Shown here: positions 33,682 through 46,358 of the stretch, piece by piece
Numbering within the stretch: the first letter of the stretch is position 1
How the letters are laid out: each line of letters begins with the position of its first letter
Source: Bugula neritina
Lineage: Eukaryota > Bryozoa > Gymnolaemata > Cheilostomatida > Bugulidae
NCBI GenBank assembly: GCA_964035545.1
Contig: OZ037767.1
Coordinates: 31,052,128-31,116,127 of the forward strand
Length of the DNA: 64,000 nt
Direction: 5' to 3'
Notes under the pieces: generated by a model
Told to the model about the DNA's origin: nothing
The model's input: the letters and a program-made list of their open reading frames with translations, nothing else
Databases searched by the model: none
Program-made: the position numbers and the translations under genes

Positions 33682-36600
33682 ATGGCAGCTACCACTGGCG
33701 CTACGTCTTCTGCACCGAGTCAGAGTGCAACTGTTGCAGCTGAAAGTACAGAGTCAATAGCAGATATCTTTGCAAGCATGAGTTATGGCCCTGCTCCAGA
33801 AGCAGATAATGTAGTGCAGGTAAAGCCTACGGTTACACTCCGCCGTCACCGAGTCTGAAGCGAAAGTACTAGTAGTTAACTGTTAGACTTACTCTTACTC
33901 TTAGTGTTACTGTTACTGTGTTAGGTACCCGTACTGGTGGTGGTACTAGTAGTACTGTACTAGTACTACTGCTAGTAGTAGTACTAGAAGTGACTGTACT
34001 CGCTCTCAATTTGTAAAGTAAAAGACCGACTGGCGACTCACAAGCTAGCCTGTCACTGTCGGTGAATCCGAGTTTCACTCTGACTCTCACTGAGTCTGAG
34101 ACTAACAGTATGAGTAACAATCTAGTTCTACTTCTACCATAGGCCTACTCATAGTCCTACTCATACTGATACTCACGATCATAGTGGTGATGATACTTAT
34201 ACTTCAACTCATACTCTTATTGATACTGACATATGCAAGTTGCAACTACAGTCATTATTGATTATTACCTCAGTTGAGGTAGGACTTCCGCAGCAACTGG
34301 AATGTCTAGTGACAGCTTATATTAAACCAGGGTTAGCACTTGTTACTGCATTTGCTATTTTGTACTAAGGTATATTCTCCATGCATCTCACGAGTGACAG
34401 ACCAGTAGTGTAGAACATGCTTTTCTAGCTGACATCGAGATAAGCTCTCTTCTAGCAGCTGCTCAGGTGGTTACAGCTACAAGCTTCCTGTCTTCAATAA
34501 TCTCATCTGATAATGATATGACTATGAGTATGACTCTCACTCTGGCATGACTAGCAGTAACTACTGCTACTGCTACTAACATTACCACCACAACTACTAC
34601 TAGGATTATAATAATAATATTAATTATTTGATAGAATTTATTATTATAAATTCATGCAAAATTTAGGCATGGCTTGAAGACAAGAAAAGAGCTTTCGGAC
34701 ATTTTATTGATGGTAAATACCATCAACCAGCTGGACGGAAGGTCTACGAAGTGAAAAATCCTGCCAATGGTGAGGATTCTTGTAAACTTCTTGTTTCACA
34801 GCTACTCTACTTTTTATTTTATTTTGTATTTCTGTGGGGCTGCATTCCGAGACTTTAAACTCCATTTTAACCATTCAGGTCTCGATTAGGTTGCATTCAA
34901 GTTTCATTTAAGTTGAGTGCTTGTCATGAATTCCATTATTTGATGAAAGGTAGCAAGCATGAAATATTTCTTCACAATTAGGCAAAGTTCTGTGCACCAC
35001 CATGAGGGGAGAATCGGAAGATGTGGAACTGGCGGTAAAAGCTGCCCGTAAAGCTCACACCACATGGAGTAAGTTGGCCCCGCATGTACGAGCCAGACAT
35101 ATATACAGGTTAGTAGCTGCAGCTGCTCTCACAGCTTGATATATTGTATGTGATATTGTGGTGTAGTCCTGTAGTCCTCTAACTAGTGCGCTATTTGTCT
35201 GCTCACAGCATAGCCCGTCACGTGCAGAAACACGCGAGACTGTTCAGCGTGCTGGAGAGTATGGACAATGGTAAGACGTTCAGGGAAACAAGAGATGCAG
35301 ATATACCGATTGTGGTGAGACACTTTTACCACTACGCCGGCTGGGCCCAACTCTCCGACACCGAGATGAGGAACTGGAAGTCTATTGGTCAGTGATATAC
35401 CACGTCTGTCACTCTAATCTATTGCAAGAATTTTTCAAGAAACTCTATTTAATGATTTTTCAATTTAAATAACTGCACAGGGTAACTTTTTAACGTCCAG
35501 TGATGTGTTTAGAATGCTGTAAGTTTATGCCTTTATTTATGAAACAATAGGCAATTCCTAATAGTAATCTCAGACTCTGTCTGGAAGGATTAATGAATTC
35601 TTATTTATTTGAGATAAGCATAAACAAGTAGAAACTATGCTGAAGTACCGTAGTTGTCTTTCCAAAAATCTTGTCGTAATACCTGGGAAAATGTAGTATT
35701 GTGTTCTGGCGTCAGTCTATGCAGCAAATTCAACATTATTGTTTTATTATAATATTTAGATTTGAATGAAATGGTACTTGACATTTTTTGCAGTGTTAAA
35801 AGCTGCAATCTAGTATTCTATCACACACCTGTACTTTTTCACAATGAATACCTGCTAATATTTTGTTGACCCATTCTCTGTATATACTATAAAGAAGCGT
35901 CAGAGCACCTGCAAGCACTTGTAGCTAAGCACACGTTATCATGTGTCAATACTTCCTAATGTTGTAGGGGTAATTGGTGGTATTGTGCCGTGGAATTTCC
36001 CACTCATGCTACTCACGTGGAAATTAGCTCCTGCCCTGGCCATGGGTAACACTGTCGTGCTGAAACCCGCCTCCTACACCTCTCTCTCAGCCATCCTCCT
36101 CGCTGAGGTGTGCGCCGAGGCCGGCTTACCTCCTGGTGTGTTCAACGTGGTCACCGGCAGCGGAGCTTTCGGCAGCATGCTGGCTGCTCACCCGGATGTG
36201 GACAAAGTGGCGTTCACTGGCTCAACTCTGGTGTGTATTGTGTGCTGTGTGTGACATATGTGGCAGTTATTCTCTGCATATATAGAGTAGATAACTTACA
36301 CTCTAGTGCCTGTTCAGATTTGTTATTGACTTCTTAGATGCGTAGGTTTGTTCTATGTAGAATTACATTATATGCTGTATTACCGCATAGTTTAGCAAAT
36401 ATATCTGTCTGTTCACTTTTCACTATATCTATGATGAACTCTGTGCTAGTTGCTCGTTTGTGACTTGTTGAATACTCACCTGTTGAATACTCACCTGTTG
36501 AATACTCTCGACACAGGTTGGTCAGAAGCTGAGGAAACTGACAGCTGGAACAGGCAAGAAAATTTCCTTGGAGTTGGGAGGAAAGTCGCCGTTCATTGTG

Positions 36601-39493
36601 TTTGACAGCGCTGACTTGGACAGCGCTGTGGAGGGCGTGGTGAACGCCATCTGGTTCAACCAGGGCCAGGTGTGTCCACAACTCTATACTCTCTGAATGT
36701 CTGTATGTCTTGTGTACAGGTGATATAAAGTGTGTTATCATTATTTGTGTGCTGACTGGAGAAATATTCACCTCTGTTTATTTGACTCGTGTTCCTGACA
36801 TCAGCCAGGAAGAACTAAATTGCTGTTAGTTTTGTCTTGCTGCCGTTCAGTGTATAACAGCTGACTTACCTTATAGGCAGCAGTTGTAAGTTTTTTAAGC
36901 TAGGCTCAGTTGAACCATATCTGCAGTATACTATGTGTATTCTCGCAGGTCCACAGGTGTCGATTCTCTCATGTCCACAGGTGTGTATTCTCTCATGTCC
37001 ACAGGTGTCTATTCTCTCATGTCCACAGGTGTGTATTCTCTCATGTCCACAGGTGTCTATTCTCTGCAGGTGTGTAGTGCTGGCTCCAAACTCCTAGTCC
37101 AGGAGACGGTTTACGACAAGTTTATTGACAAACTGAAAGAGAGGCTGACTCACTTCCGAGTCGGCAGCAGTCTAGACAAGACCATGGACATGGGAGCCAT
37201 TGTAGACGAGAGTCAGCGTGCCTCCGTGGAGGAGTTTGTGCAGAGTGCCAGAGACGAAGGGGCTGAGGTGAGTGTTGCTATGGCAACCGGCGTTTCCTGC
37301 TCGGTTTCTCGCCCATAGTTCGTTTATTTCTCGACTTTTTGCTTTATAGTTTATGCGCAATTTGTAGAAAGCTACATAGTACAATATATTAATATATTTT
37401 CATCTGAAAAATATTGTTACCAAAGCTCTGTTTATATCCAGTTATATATGTTTAAGTTTGTCTCCCCAGGTGTACCAAGCATCTGCCTGTTTCCCCTCAG
37501 CTGGCTGCTTTTACCCACCAACCCTCATCACTAAAGTGCAGACGGTGTCAAAGGTCGTACAGGAAGAGGTGAGTCAACTTTTCTCATTTCTCTCTCTACA
37601 CTGTGAGCCATAACTTTAATGTGTTGGGAGTTGTGTTCTATGAGATGTCATAATTTATGGTAGTATGACTACCTCTAAAGACTTGCTACCATCTTCCCTA
37701 TATCTATAAAGAAGTGACCTACCTGTGCTCATCATTCACATTAGAGAAAAGTGGTTTTAACAATTTTTTTGTAAACCCAAAATTTTGATTTTAAATAAAG
37801 CTTCTGAATTATTTCACTATCAATTCGATACTAGGCTAATTTCACACTGTCTGTATGAGTGTCTCTTCTCTTCTGCAGATATTTGGGCCGGTGTTAGTTG
37901 CCCTCCCCTTCCGCACCGCTAAGGAAGCCGTGAGTCTGGCTAACAACACAAGGTACGGGTTGGCTGGGAGTGTGTGGACGGAGAACGTCTCTCTCGCATT
38001 AGAAGTGGCTCTGCTCATCAAAGCTGGTGCTATTTGGGTTCGTCTCCTCCCTCTTTAGTCATGTCGTATTTATTGCTGTTCAAATTGTAACTGTTTGTGT
38101 AGAAGTTGTCTTACCAGGTAAATATTAGACTGTTGAAACATTAGAAAATTCGGGTATCTATTTAATTTCTCAACATATTTGGTAAAAATAAACCAACAGT
38201 TTTAAGTGAAATTTTGTTCGGTAAAGTTGTCTCCCAGTGTCCAGGGAGTTATCATCTCTAAGTACACGTGATACCTTTCTTTGTTGATCAACACTACACA
38301 CTGTAAAACTAGAAAAATAACTAAGACTACATAGCTATTAGGGTTGTCTCCTCTACTCTGTACTTTGCTGTGTCATGCAGGTCAACGCCCACAACCTGTT
38401 TGATGCCGCTGCCGGCTTTGGTGGTTACAAGGAGAGTGGATTCGGGAGAGACGGCGGTAAAGAGGTGTGTAAACTTTACCACTCTGTAAACTTTACAACT
38501 CTATACACTTTACAACTCCATATAATTCAGCCGGGTGTTGCGTGATATGAATTAGAAGTTGTCTTCTACCCTAGGGGCTGTACGAGTATGCTATGCCAAG
38601 GTGGGAGGAGAGACCCCGCCCCTCAAATGAAGAGATAGACTACTCTAAGTTTGGTGCTACGTTACAAGGGAGACCTACATACGCTGACAACTTGCTGCCG
38701 GTGCTAGAAGGAGGGTCAGCAGCAGGAATCCAGGCGTGAGTGTGGGCTGTTGGCCGAGATGTTAATATTATGTGATGAGAGTGTTGAGAGGAAGTGATGT
38801 AATGGATAGTTGTGTGGGGGATGCATGTGGTTGTGTGAGATAAACTATAGTCAGTGTAGAGATATTTTTTGTAAATCATTACTGTCTTGCATAATGTATT
38901 TCATTGAAAGAGAATCATACTAGCAGAAAGAGATTGTTGTTGCCATCATAGTAGTGAATTGATAAACTTTTCAAATACTCAATGCCATTTGTCAATCAAC
39001 GGCTTACTATGTGCTTTAAATTATTTAATTATTGACTGTTTCAACATTTTTAATTTATCGCTCTCTCAATGTAGAGGTGATATTTTCTTTAGTAATCTGG
39101 CTCAAGTTACCAACGTACATTAATTGATGTTAAACTGATTCTTGGTACCAGCGGTTAGTACATGCTGTTAGTATATTATGCCATGAGTCATGTCACTACA
39201 GCCAGCTCTGTCTCCTCACACAGTATTGATCACACCTACAAGTTCTACTATGGCGGGGCTCAGAAGCGACCCGACGCTACGTATGTGAGAGCTATAAAGA
39301 CGTTGGAGGGTAAAGCCATGGCCCACGTTGGGGAGGGGAATAGAAAAGATGTGCGTAACGCTGTGGAGGTGGCGCATAAAGCTGCACCTGGGTATGCATA
39401 ATCTACTAGTACTATTAGTATTAGTACTACTACCACTACTACTAACTACTACCACTACTACTACCACTACTACTACTACTACTACCACTACTA

Positions 39494-39542
<49 letters not shown>

Positions 39543-39574
39543 CACTACTACTGCTGCTGCTACTACTACTACTA

Positions 39575-39607
<33 letters not shown>

Positions 39608-42467
39608 TTAGTACTGCTACTATTACTACTGCTGCTACTGCTACTACTGCCACTACCACTACCACTGCCACTAATACTGCTACTACTGCTACCACCACCA
39701 CTACTACTGTATATTACCACACAGGTGGGGTAAGAGAGCTGCATACAACAGAGCACAGATCATGTACTACTTGGCGGAGAACATTGAACTCCGCAGACAG
39801 GAGTTTGCTGACAGACTGAGTCTACAAACAGGAAGGACTGCTGAAAGCTGCCTTAATGAAGTCAGTCTCTCCATACAGAGACTGTTCTACTGGGCAGCGT
39901 ACGCCGACAAGTATGGTGGAAATGTGCAGGTGAGTCATCTCTCCTGCTGCTGCCGGTAGAATGGCTGCCGAGTTTTGTAATGAGGAAACAAATATTTTCA
40001 AAGTCTTCATCTGTATTCTAAATTTATTGATTTGAAAATTTTTGCAAGTATTCTGATATTGCAAATATTTTATTTGTGACAGCTTGTTTCTGTTAATATT
40101 TGTTATATTAGTATAAACCTTGAATATATATCCATTGGTGTATGAAATGCCAACATTTGTTTGTCCCCTGAGCATGGTGATTGTGAAAGTGTGTCTATCC
40201 CTAAACTCAAGAGATATAAGAGCCACATTTCTAGCCTTAGCTCTAGCTGCCCATTTCTTCTCACAGGAAACCACGCTGTATGGAGCCACTGTGAAGATCC
40301 ACGAGCCTGTCGGAGTTATCGGTATACTCTGCCCAGATGAATATCCTCTCTTGGGATTTGTCTCTCTTCTTGCCCCTGCTATTGTCAGAGCTAATTGTGT
40401 GGTGATTGTACCCAGTGAGATTCATCCTCTCTCGGCCCTCGATCTCTACCAGGTAACTCTTAGCTCGTCTAGACATGTACTTTCTGCTCCGTGTATCTGA
40501 TGCTCTCGTCATGTGTCGCTGTGCTCGTCTGTTGATTGCCTCCTCTTGGTATTTATCTTGTAATTTCTATCATATGCAATTTTTAGAAAGATTTGTTTAT
40601 TTTAAGGCATAGAAATATTTAAACTCAATGTTAAACTTGTTCTGTTTTGCTGATGATACTTTATCTAGTCTGAGTTCTCTGGCATCCGCTACTTTTAAAG
40701 GTTAAGAGCTTAAGCTATTTTAGTTGATATTTTCAGTAATAGCAGCTTGCAGCAGGTAAGTAAGTAAGTGTGCTTATAGACACTAAGTATGTATGTCTTC
40801 TTCTAGCTTCTGGAGTTTAAAGAGTTGTTATAATTAGAAGAAAGCCAAACCATTCATGGGGACATTTGACCTAGTTTTCATAGAATAATTCTATGATGTA
40901 ATCTTGTACAGGTGTTTGAGACTTCTGACATACCAGGGGGCGTGGTCAACATCCTCACAGGAAGTAAAGATCATCTAGCCAAGTACTTGGTTGAACATCA
41001 AGATATACAGGTTAGTTAGTTTACTTTACAGACTAGAATTCACTCTCAAGACTTGGGAGATGTGAACTAGTACTGGCTACTAATATGCTGATATTACGCT
41101 ATTGTCCATGCACTCCATTGGCACTCTTGTTTAGCTTCAGCTTCTCCTCGGGGATTCCGTTTCCTGCTCTATTCATATGTTCAGAGTATATCTCGTGAAT
41201 ATCTAACTAAATTTCTCAATCAATACAACTATTTTAGTAAAAAAGCCACTGCCCATATTAAATGTCACCAGACAGGCCAACGAAAGGGTCACTTCCTGTA
41301 CTCGATGTAGCCCTTGTACCCTCAAGGTCATTCGGTACCCTCAGGGTCATTCAGTATAGGGGGGGTCCTGTTTGTTTGTTTAGTATCAGAGGAGGAATAT
41401 TTGTCACTTCCTTGCTGGAATCAACTTGTTAACCTAAAATGGTGAAGCTGCTAAAATATTGCTAGAAACTCTAGAACTCTGCCGTGCAGGTTAGTTAGAG
41501 TAGCTGTAAATCCACCTTGTTTTAGCTAAACCCTTAGCTGTACTTTTCCCTAACCAGCGAAAAAAATGATCTAGATTCTAGACAATTATTTATATTCTTT
41601 GAGTGATTCCTTTCAATTCCCCCAATAGAATGTGTGCCATGGTTATTGATTAGTAGAGAAATATTAAATAATTCAACAGCAAACTGTGAAACTTGGTCCC
41701 AGGATGCAGCGGTGGATGTATAAAATTCTTCCTACAGTTTCATCTATTTATTGTCAAGCTGAGATACAATACGGTTACCCATAATTCATGATGTGGTTCA
41801 AATCTTCTGTCAACTGTTTATTGTAAATCATGAAGTATCCTGGTGGCATAACTAGCCCACGTGTTTCAATTGAAAAATATTTAATAAGAGTTTTTCAAAA
41901 AGTTGAATTTTTTTTTGTATTATGCTAAAATGATTCTGCAAGTCAAACTGTGATGTGTGGTAATATTGTGAATTTTAGATAATAATTGTATTTGCCGTAG
42001 TAAAGTAATAGTAGAACTTGTAGTTTCATATTATTACGTTAGTCTTGGACTTATATGTTTTCAACTAGAAATTCCAAGGCAGGTGCTCTGGTCACCAACT
42101 GTATGTGGCAGGTGCTCTGGTCACCAACTGTATGTGACAGGTGCTCTGGTCACCAACTGTATGTGGCAGGTGCTCTGGTCACCAACTGTATGTGACAGGT
42201 GCTCTGGTCACCAACTGTATGTGACAGGTGCTCTGGTCACAAGATCTTCACTCTTTGCTCTTGTAGTCCGTGTGGTACTTTGGCTCAGAGGCTGGCTCCA
42301 AGTATGTTGAGTACGTGTCAGCAGAGAACGTGAAGAGAACGTGGGTCAACTATGGTCTCTCTAGAAAGTGGGAGGATCCAGAACAGGGGGAGGGGGAGGA
42401 GTTCCTATACCAGGTTACTCAGGTGAAGAATATCTGGATTCCAATGGGAGACATCTTCGCCAATTGA
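33682..42467 (+). CDS. ALDH16A1: Aldehyde dehydrogenase 16 family protein, catalytic residues intact
   Basis: Sixteen exons join in frame: 33682-33819, 34667-34769, 34982-35108, 35209-35387, 35968-36230, 36517-36669, 37070-37267, 37470-37568, 37879-38037, 38381-38464, 38575-38735, 39224-39391, 39725-39929, 40267-40452, 40912-41010 and 42267-42467. They total 2523 bases, 840 residues (human 802). The two-ALDH-domain layout of family 16 is complete. The first domain has [30 protein letters not shown] (catalytic Glu) and NQGQVCSAGS (catalytic Cys, spanning the 36669/37070 junction). The second, shorter domain has [20 protein letters not shown] and [10 protein letters not shown] and no catalytic Cys, ending IWIPMGD as in human. 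ALDHs oxidise aldehydes with NAD(P)+; mammalian ALDH16A1 lacks the Cys and is thought inactive, so this one may be an active enzyme. The N-terminal [13 protein letters not shown] matches the human EIFTSLEYGPVPE. Confidence 0.96.
33880..34620. repeat. Degenerate period-3-like simple sequence in ALDH16A1 intron 1
   Basis: Short words such as TACTCTTAC, ACTCATA, GTAGTACTAG and TGAGTATGAC are reiterated without a fixed unit. Similar tracts lie at about 4620-6050 and 53790-54060. Confidence 0.6.
36941..37069. repeat. 24-bp minisatellite with acceptor-like steps before ALDH16A1 exon 7
   Basis: Five copies of TGTCCACAGGTGTGTATTCT plus CTCA end in TCTCTGCAG|GTGTGTAGTG, the true acceptor. Every unit contains CCACAGGTGT, a close imitation of the real junction. 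A smaller triplicate of ACTCACCTGTTGAAT lies at 36465-36507, just before exon 6. Confidence 0.9.
39405..39715. repeat. (ACT)n/(ACC)n trinucleotide repeat, about 300 bp
   Basis: It fills most of ALDH16A1 intron 39392-39724. It explains the poly-Thr, poly-Val and poly-Ser ORFs seen on both strands. Confidence 0.97.
42078..42243. repeat. 29-bp minisatellite before the last ALDH16A1 exon
   Basis: About five and a half copies of CAGGTGCTCTGGTCACCAAC plus TGTATGTGG end 23 bases before the acceptor at 42266. Each copy carries CAGGTG, a mimic of an exon/intron border. Confidence 0.92.
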
Positions 42468-45400
42468 TTATAATACTGTTGGCCATTTTCCTTGCAAATC
42501 ATGTTTTGTTCTATATTGAAATCGTTGGTTTTAATACTAGGTAATTTTTTTCCTTGGTGCTGGTATTTTTCAACTTAATTTGCTTTTTAAGATAATTCTG
42601 TGTGGAAACAATTTTACCTACAGCTTTCAGGTTTTCAGTTGATTTTGCCACTGATTGGATTTGGCAACGTTAAAATGTTCCACAGTATTATTTTTTTAAA
42701 TTTATTTCTGCAATCATTTCCACAACCTCTTCCCATAATCCTATACTTCCTACATTAAATTTCATTTTAAAATTTTATATTTTATGCATACAAGATTTTT
42801 TTGTAAGTTTGATTAACATGCAATGCAAAAAGCATAATAATTCTGGTCATAATCTTTCTAATTTTGGTCTAGAAATAAATTTAGCTGAAGAAAATATCGT
42901 TGCTGTTGATTTGCTTTAAATAACAATATAACTGTTTAGGATTTGTTTGTACTTCTAGAGTAATACTCACAGCTGAAAAGGCTTTAGCCTACAAATCTAC
43001 CTTCTATGTTGGTCACTGGTCTAATTGCACACATTACACGCCACATTAAACGCCCATCAAGAAAACACCCACCTATAAACTACAATATATTTTAGGAAAT
43101 TTGATGCTACTTGAGTTGGTGCCAGGGCAGAAAAAACTCCAGTTTGCCAAATTAGCTTATTATATGGTCTGAAACATTTGCCTGCATTAGCTAAGTTCAT
43201 AAAGTGCATACGAAAGCAAGCAATACCTGCTGCATCTATCTGCGGGGCTAAACATTAGCTATGGCTGGGGCACATTTGGCTGTGAGCCTATCCACTTCTA
43301 TACAAGTCAGCTGTGCCATCTCTATGGTATATATAGAATTTAATTTCATAGATATCTAGTTATTAGTTATTAAGGTGTAGGTGTAGCACTCGACTAGTTC
43401 TGCAATTGTCCGTGTGACACCCACCCACACAGTAAATTGGTTCTTCATTCACATGATTTATAGAATTTCACACCAAATCCATTCAGTTACACAACCTCAG
43501 GTCTCTGGAGTGTTGGTTTCGACAGATATCTGCTGCTAGTAAAGTCTCTCATGTGAATTAGAATAATTGTTAGTGGGTGTGCAAACTACCTCGTACTACT
43601 TACAATCTGGTGATTCCAATTATCTCTAATGTGTGCTCATAGGCACATGGTGTGAAGTGAATGTTGCAGCGTTGAGCAGTTTTATTTTTTGAATTTTAAT
43701 TTTTTAATATTTAAATGCTTTAAAAAGAGACTTGAGTTTGCTTCTAATACAGTGCGATAATAATAATTAAACATTTATATACGTAATCATTTAATTAGAT
43801 CCAGATTACTGTTAGGTGGATATACTAAAAGTTATATTTTAAAATATTCCAACATTTTATTGGATCCCTGTTATGGTGTTTTAGTGGTTCAAAGCATTCT
43901 TAAAAGCATTATTTTGTGGTTTAAGTGTAAATAAGTTATAGCCTATTTACTAATATACCTTGGTAGCTAGTAGGTACTTTTTATCTGCTATTTCTTGTAT
44001 AAGAAATTGAAGGCATCAAGTCATTGGCAGTCACTACCTTATGCTCTCTAAGGGTTTGGAAAAACCTCTCCTTTTATACTTCCTCTCGAGTTTAGAAACT
44101 TATACGAGGGTTATATAAACAAGGCAATTACTCACTGATACTATTACAACTTGCCAAATTAATTAATTTAATATTATTGTAGTGAACTAGGCTTTGAGTT
44201 GAGCATTAACTCTTCACTGATGTTCTTTATTATGTTTTATTACACTTCTATTGACATCCTATTGACATCGGCAAGATTATTTTGCTCTCTTAACATTACA
44301 CTAGTTCACTAGCACCAACTATTGCCAAGTGCCAGAGTTAGCACTGGCTGTGCTGTAGAAAGCTTTTCTTAGTGTAGCTAAAATAGCTTAGCAAACTAGC
44401 GCTAATTTCACTACAATTACAAACAACAATAAACCATAAATTTAGAGATGCTACTACACCGACAGCAGCTGCTAAAGTCATCAGAAAGGTTACATCTTTA
44501 TTGTATCATATTGTGTTTGATGAAGTACCAAGTAGCCAGATAGTTCTGCTGTTTGTGGTTTGCCAGAAGGTATTAGCTTACAGCTATCCTATTGTTAATT
44601 ACATGATTGTCCAGAGTGGGTGCAAGTTTTACTGTGCATTATCTGACTCTAGGCTGATATGCCAATTAAAAGTTTACAGGGTACCTCTAAGTACAATAGT
44701 TTAATAGTTTATTAGGATTTGGAAACAGGACGTCTTTATCCTTTTGTCATAGAATCTGCATTACGTTATCTCTTTAATTGTGTGATTGGAAACATTTGTC
44801 AACTAGCGTAGTTTAGAGATATCATGTATTTTATGTAATCAATTGTGTGTAAGATATCCACTTATACAGCTTTAGATTTCTTATATTACCTGTTGAACTT
44901 GGATTTTCAGGACCTGGCAATATTTTTCTGCAACTTCATGATTCCATTTAATATAGTTTTATCAGTAAAATTTATGCTGTAATATAAAAGAACACATTAG
45001 CAGTTTAAAAAAAGGCCTGTTAAAAGCTGAGCCAAGTATAAATATTATGTTGAGGCTGGGTCTACTTGCTATGACCTTAGTTTTGGAGCATACTCTCCGT
45101 GGTCTGGTGGTAGTTTTGAGTACACGTATCCTTAAAAAGAAGAATGGCAGAATTTTTTAATGTATAGAGCTGAAAATGTTTGAGCTATTATATAAGCTAT
45201 AAGCTGAATTATGCCAGTAAAAATAAAGCGTTTTTCTCAACATTCTACACATTTTACTTTGTTCATTTGTGATGGCATTGTAGATTTATTAACAAGCTCG
45301 AGCAGGCGTGTATTAAGAATATTATATAATATACCAGATTGGGCACACTTGCAGCTTCTTTCTGTTTTTTGGTCTATAAGTTTAATTTTATGCACTTGAT

Positions 45401-46358
45401 AGATGTAATGTGATGACAAGGTATGAAAGGTGCCACACCCTTCTCAACTTGATCATCATAGAGAGAATTGGAAAGGTAGGTGTTATAGTGGGAAGGCCTG
45501 AGTTGTTCCACAAAGGTTACAGGAAGAGGCAGGTAGTGGAGTGTTCCTTCCTTCAATTATGTAATATGATGTCACAGGTATCAGCGTAGGTATTACGCAT
45601 GGCTTTAATTATTCACCTCTACTGCGGTGCCTTTCATTAGTCATAATTCAGAGTTGTATATTTCTTGGTGGTTGTAAGAGGTCATGGGTTCACTTTTAAA
45701 AACAAATAAGAATGACTTCAACATTATGAAAAAAATGAGTCATTTAATGTCTTAGTTTCTTTAGCAGAGAAAGTGCAAGCTTTGTAACCAGCTGTTGATT
45801 CATATATCTTCAAATACGTTGGCAGTAAAGTGCCTCGACTGGCTATTGCTGACCGTATAGTATAAAGCATCCCAGCTGTTAGAGGTTCTCTGAGATTTAT
45901 TGCATTATATATACAATAACAAATTATAACAGTGCTAATGTTTTATATGTACGATGATTTTTGAAAGCTAATAAATTGCAAAAATAATTTTTGTACATAA
46001 ATGACCACGGTTATATTATTGGACATGCTGCCCATTAGAATAACATACTGCAGCCTATGCTCCATAAACTATTTACCAGGAATGTACATCACACCAAGAG
46101 TATAGGGCTATTTCATATAATACTGATTATATCATGACTAGTTGGTAGGAATGTATAAAACATCAACACTACCTGTAATTACCAACATAAAATAAATAAT
46201 ATAAAATGTTTATCAAAATACTAAAACAATATTTACAATCAATAAATTAGTCATTACTGGTTACATCATCTCATAAACAAATAATATAAATTCAGAGATT
46301 TGGAGAGATTCCATTTTTTGCATCTTGTAGTTCTGAAATATTAGATTAGCCTTGACCT
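42468..46358. other. Long intergenic region, no supported gene
   Basis: AT-rich, with short ORFs only (all below about 70 residues and without splice-compatible partners). AATAAATTT at about 42871 may be the ALDH16A1 poly(A) signal. Two tRNA-like fragments, CTCCGTGGTCTGGTGGTAGT at 45096 and AGGTCATGGGTTCA near 45678, may be SINE debris. Confidence 0.45.

Noticed and set aside
39216-39819. Poly-Thr, poly-Val and poly-Ser ORFs
   Set aside because: ACT trinucleotide repeat within an ALDH16A1 intron, flanked by real exons 39224-39391 and 39725-39929.
44501-45556. Short ORFs of 60-67 residues
   Set aside because: Length expected by chance, no neighbouring compatible exons, and composition like the surrounding non-coding DNA.
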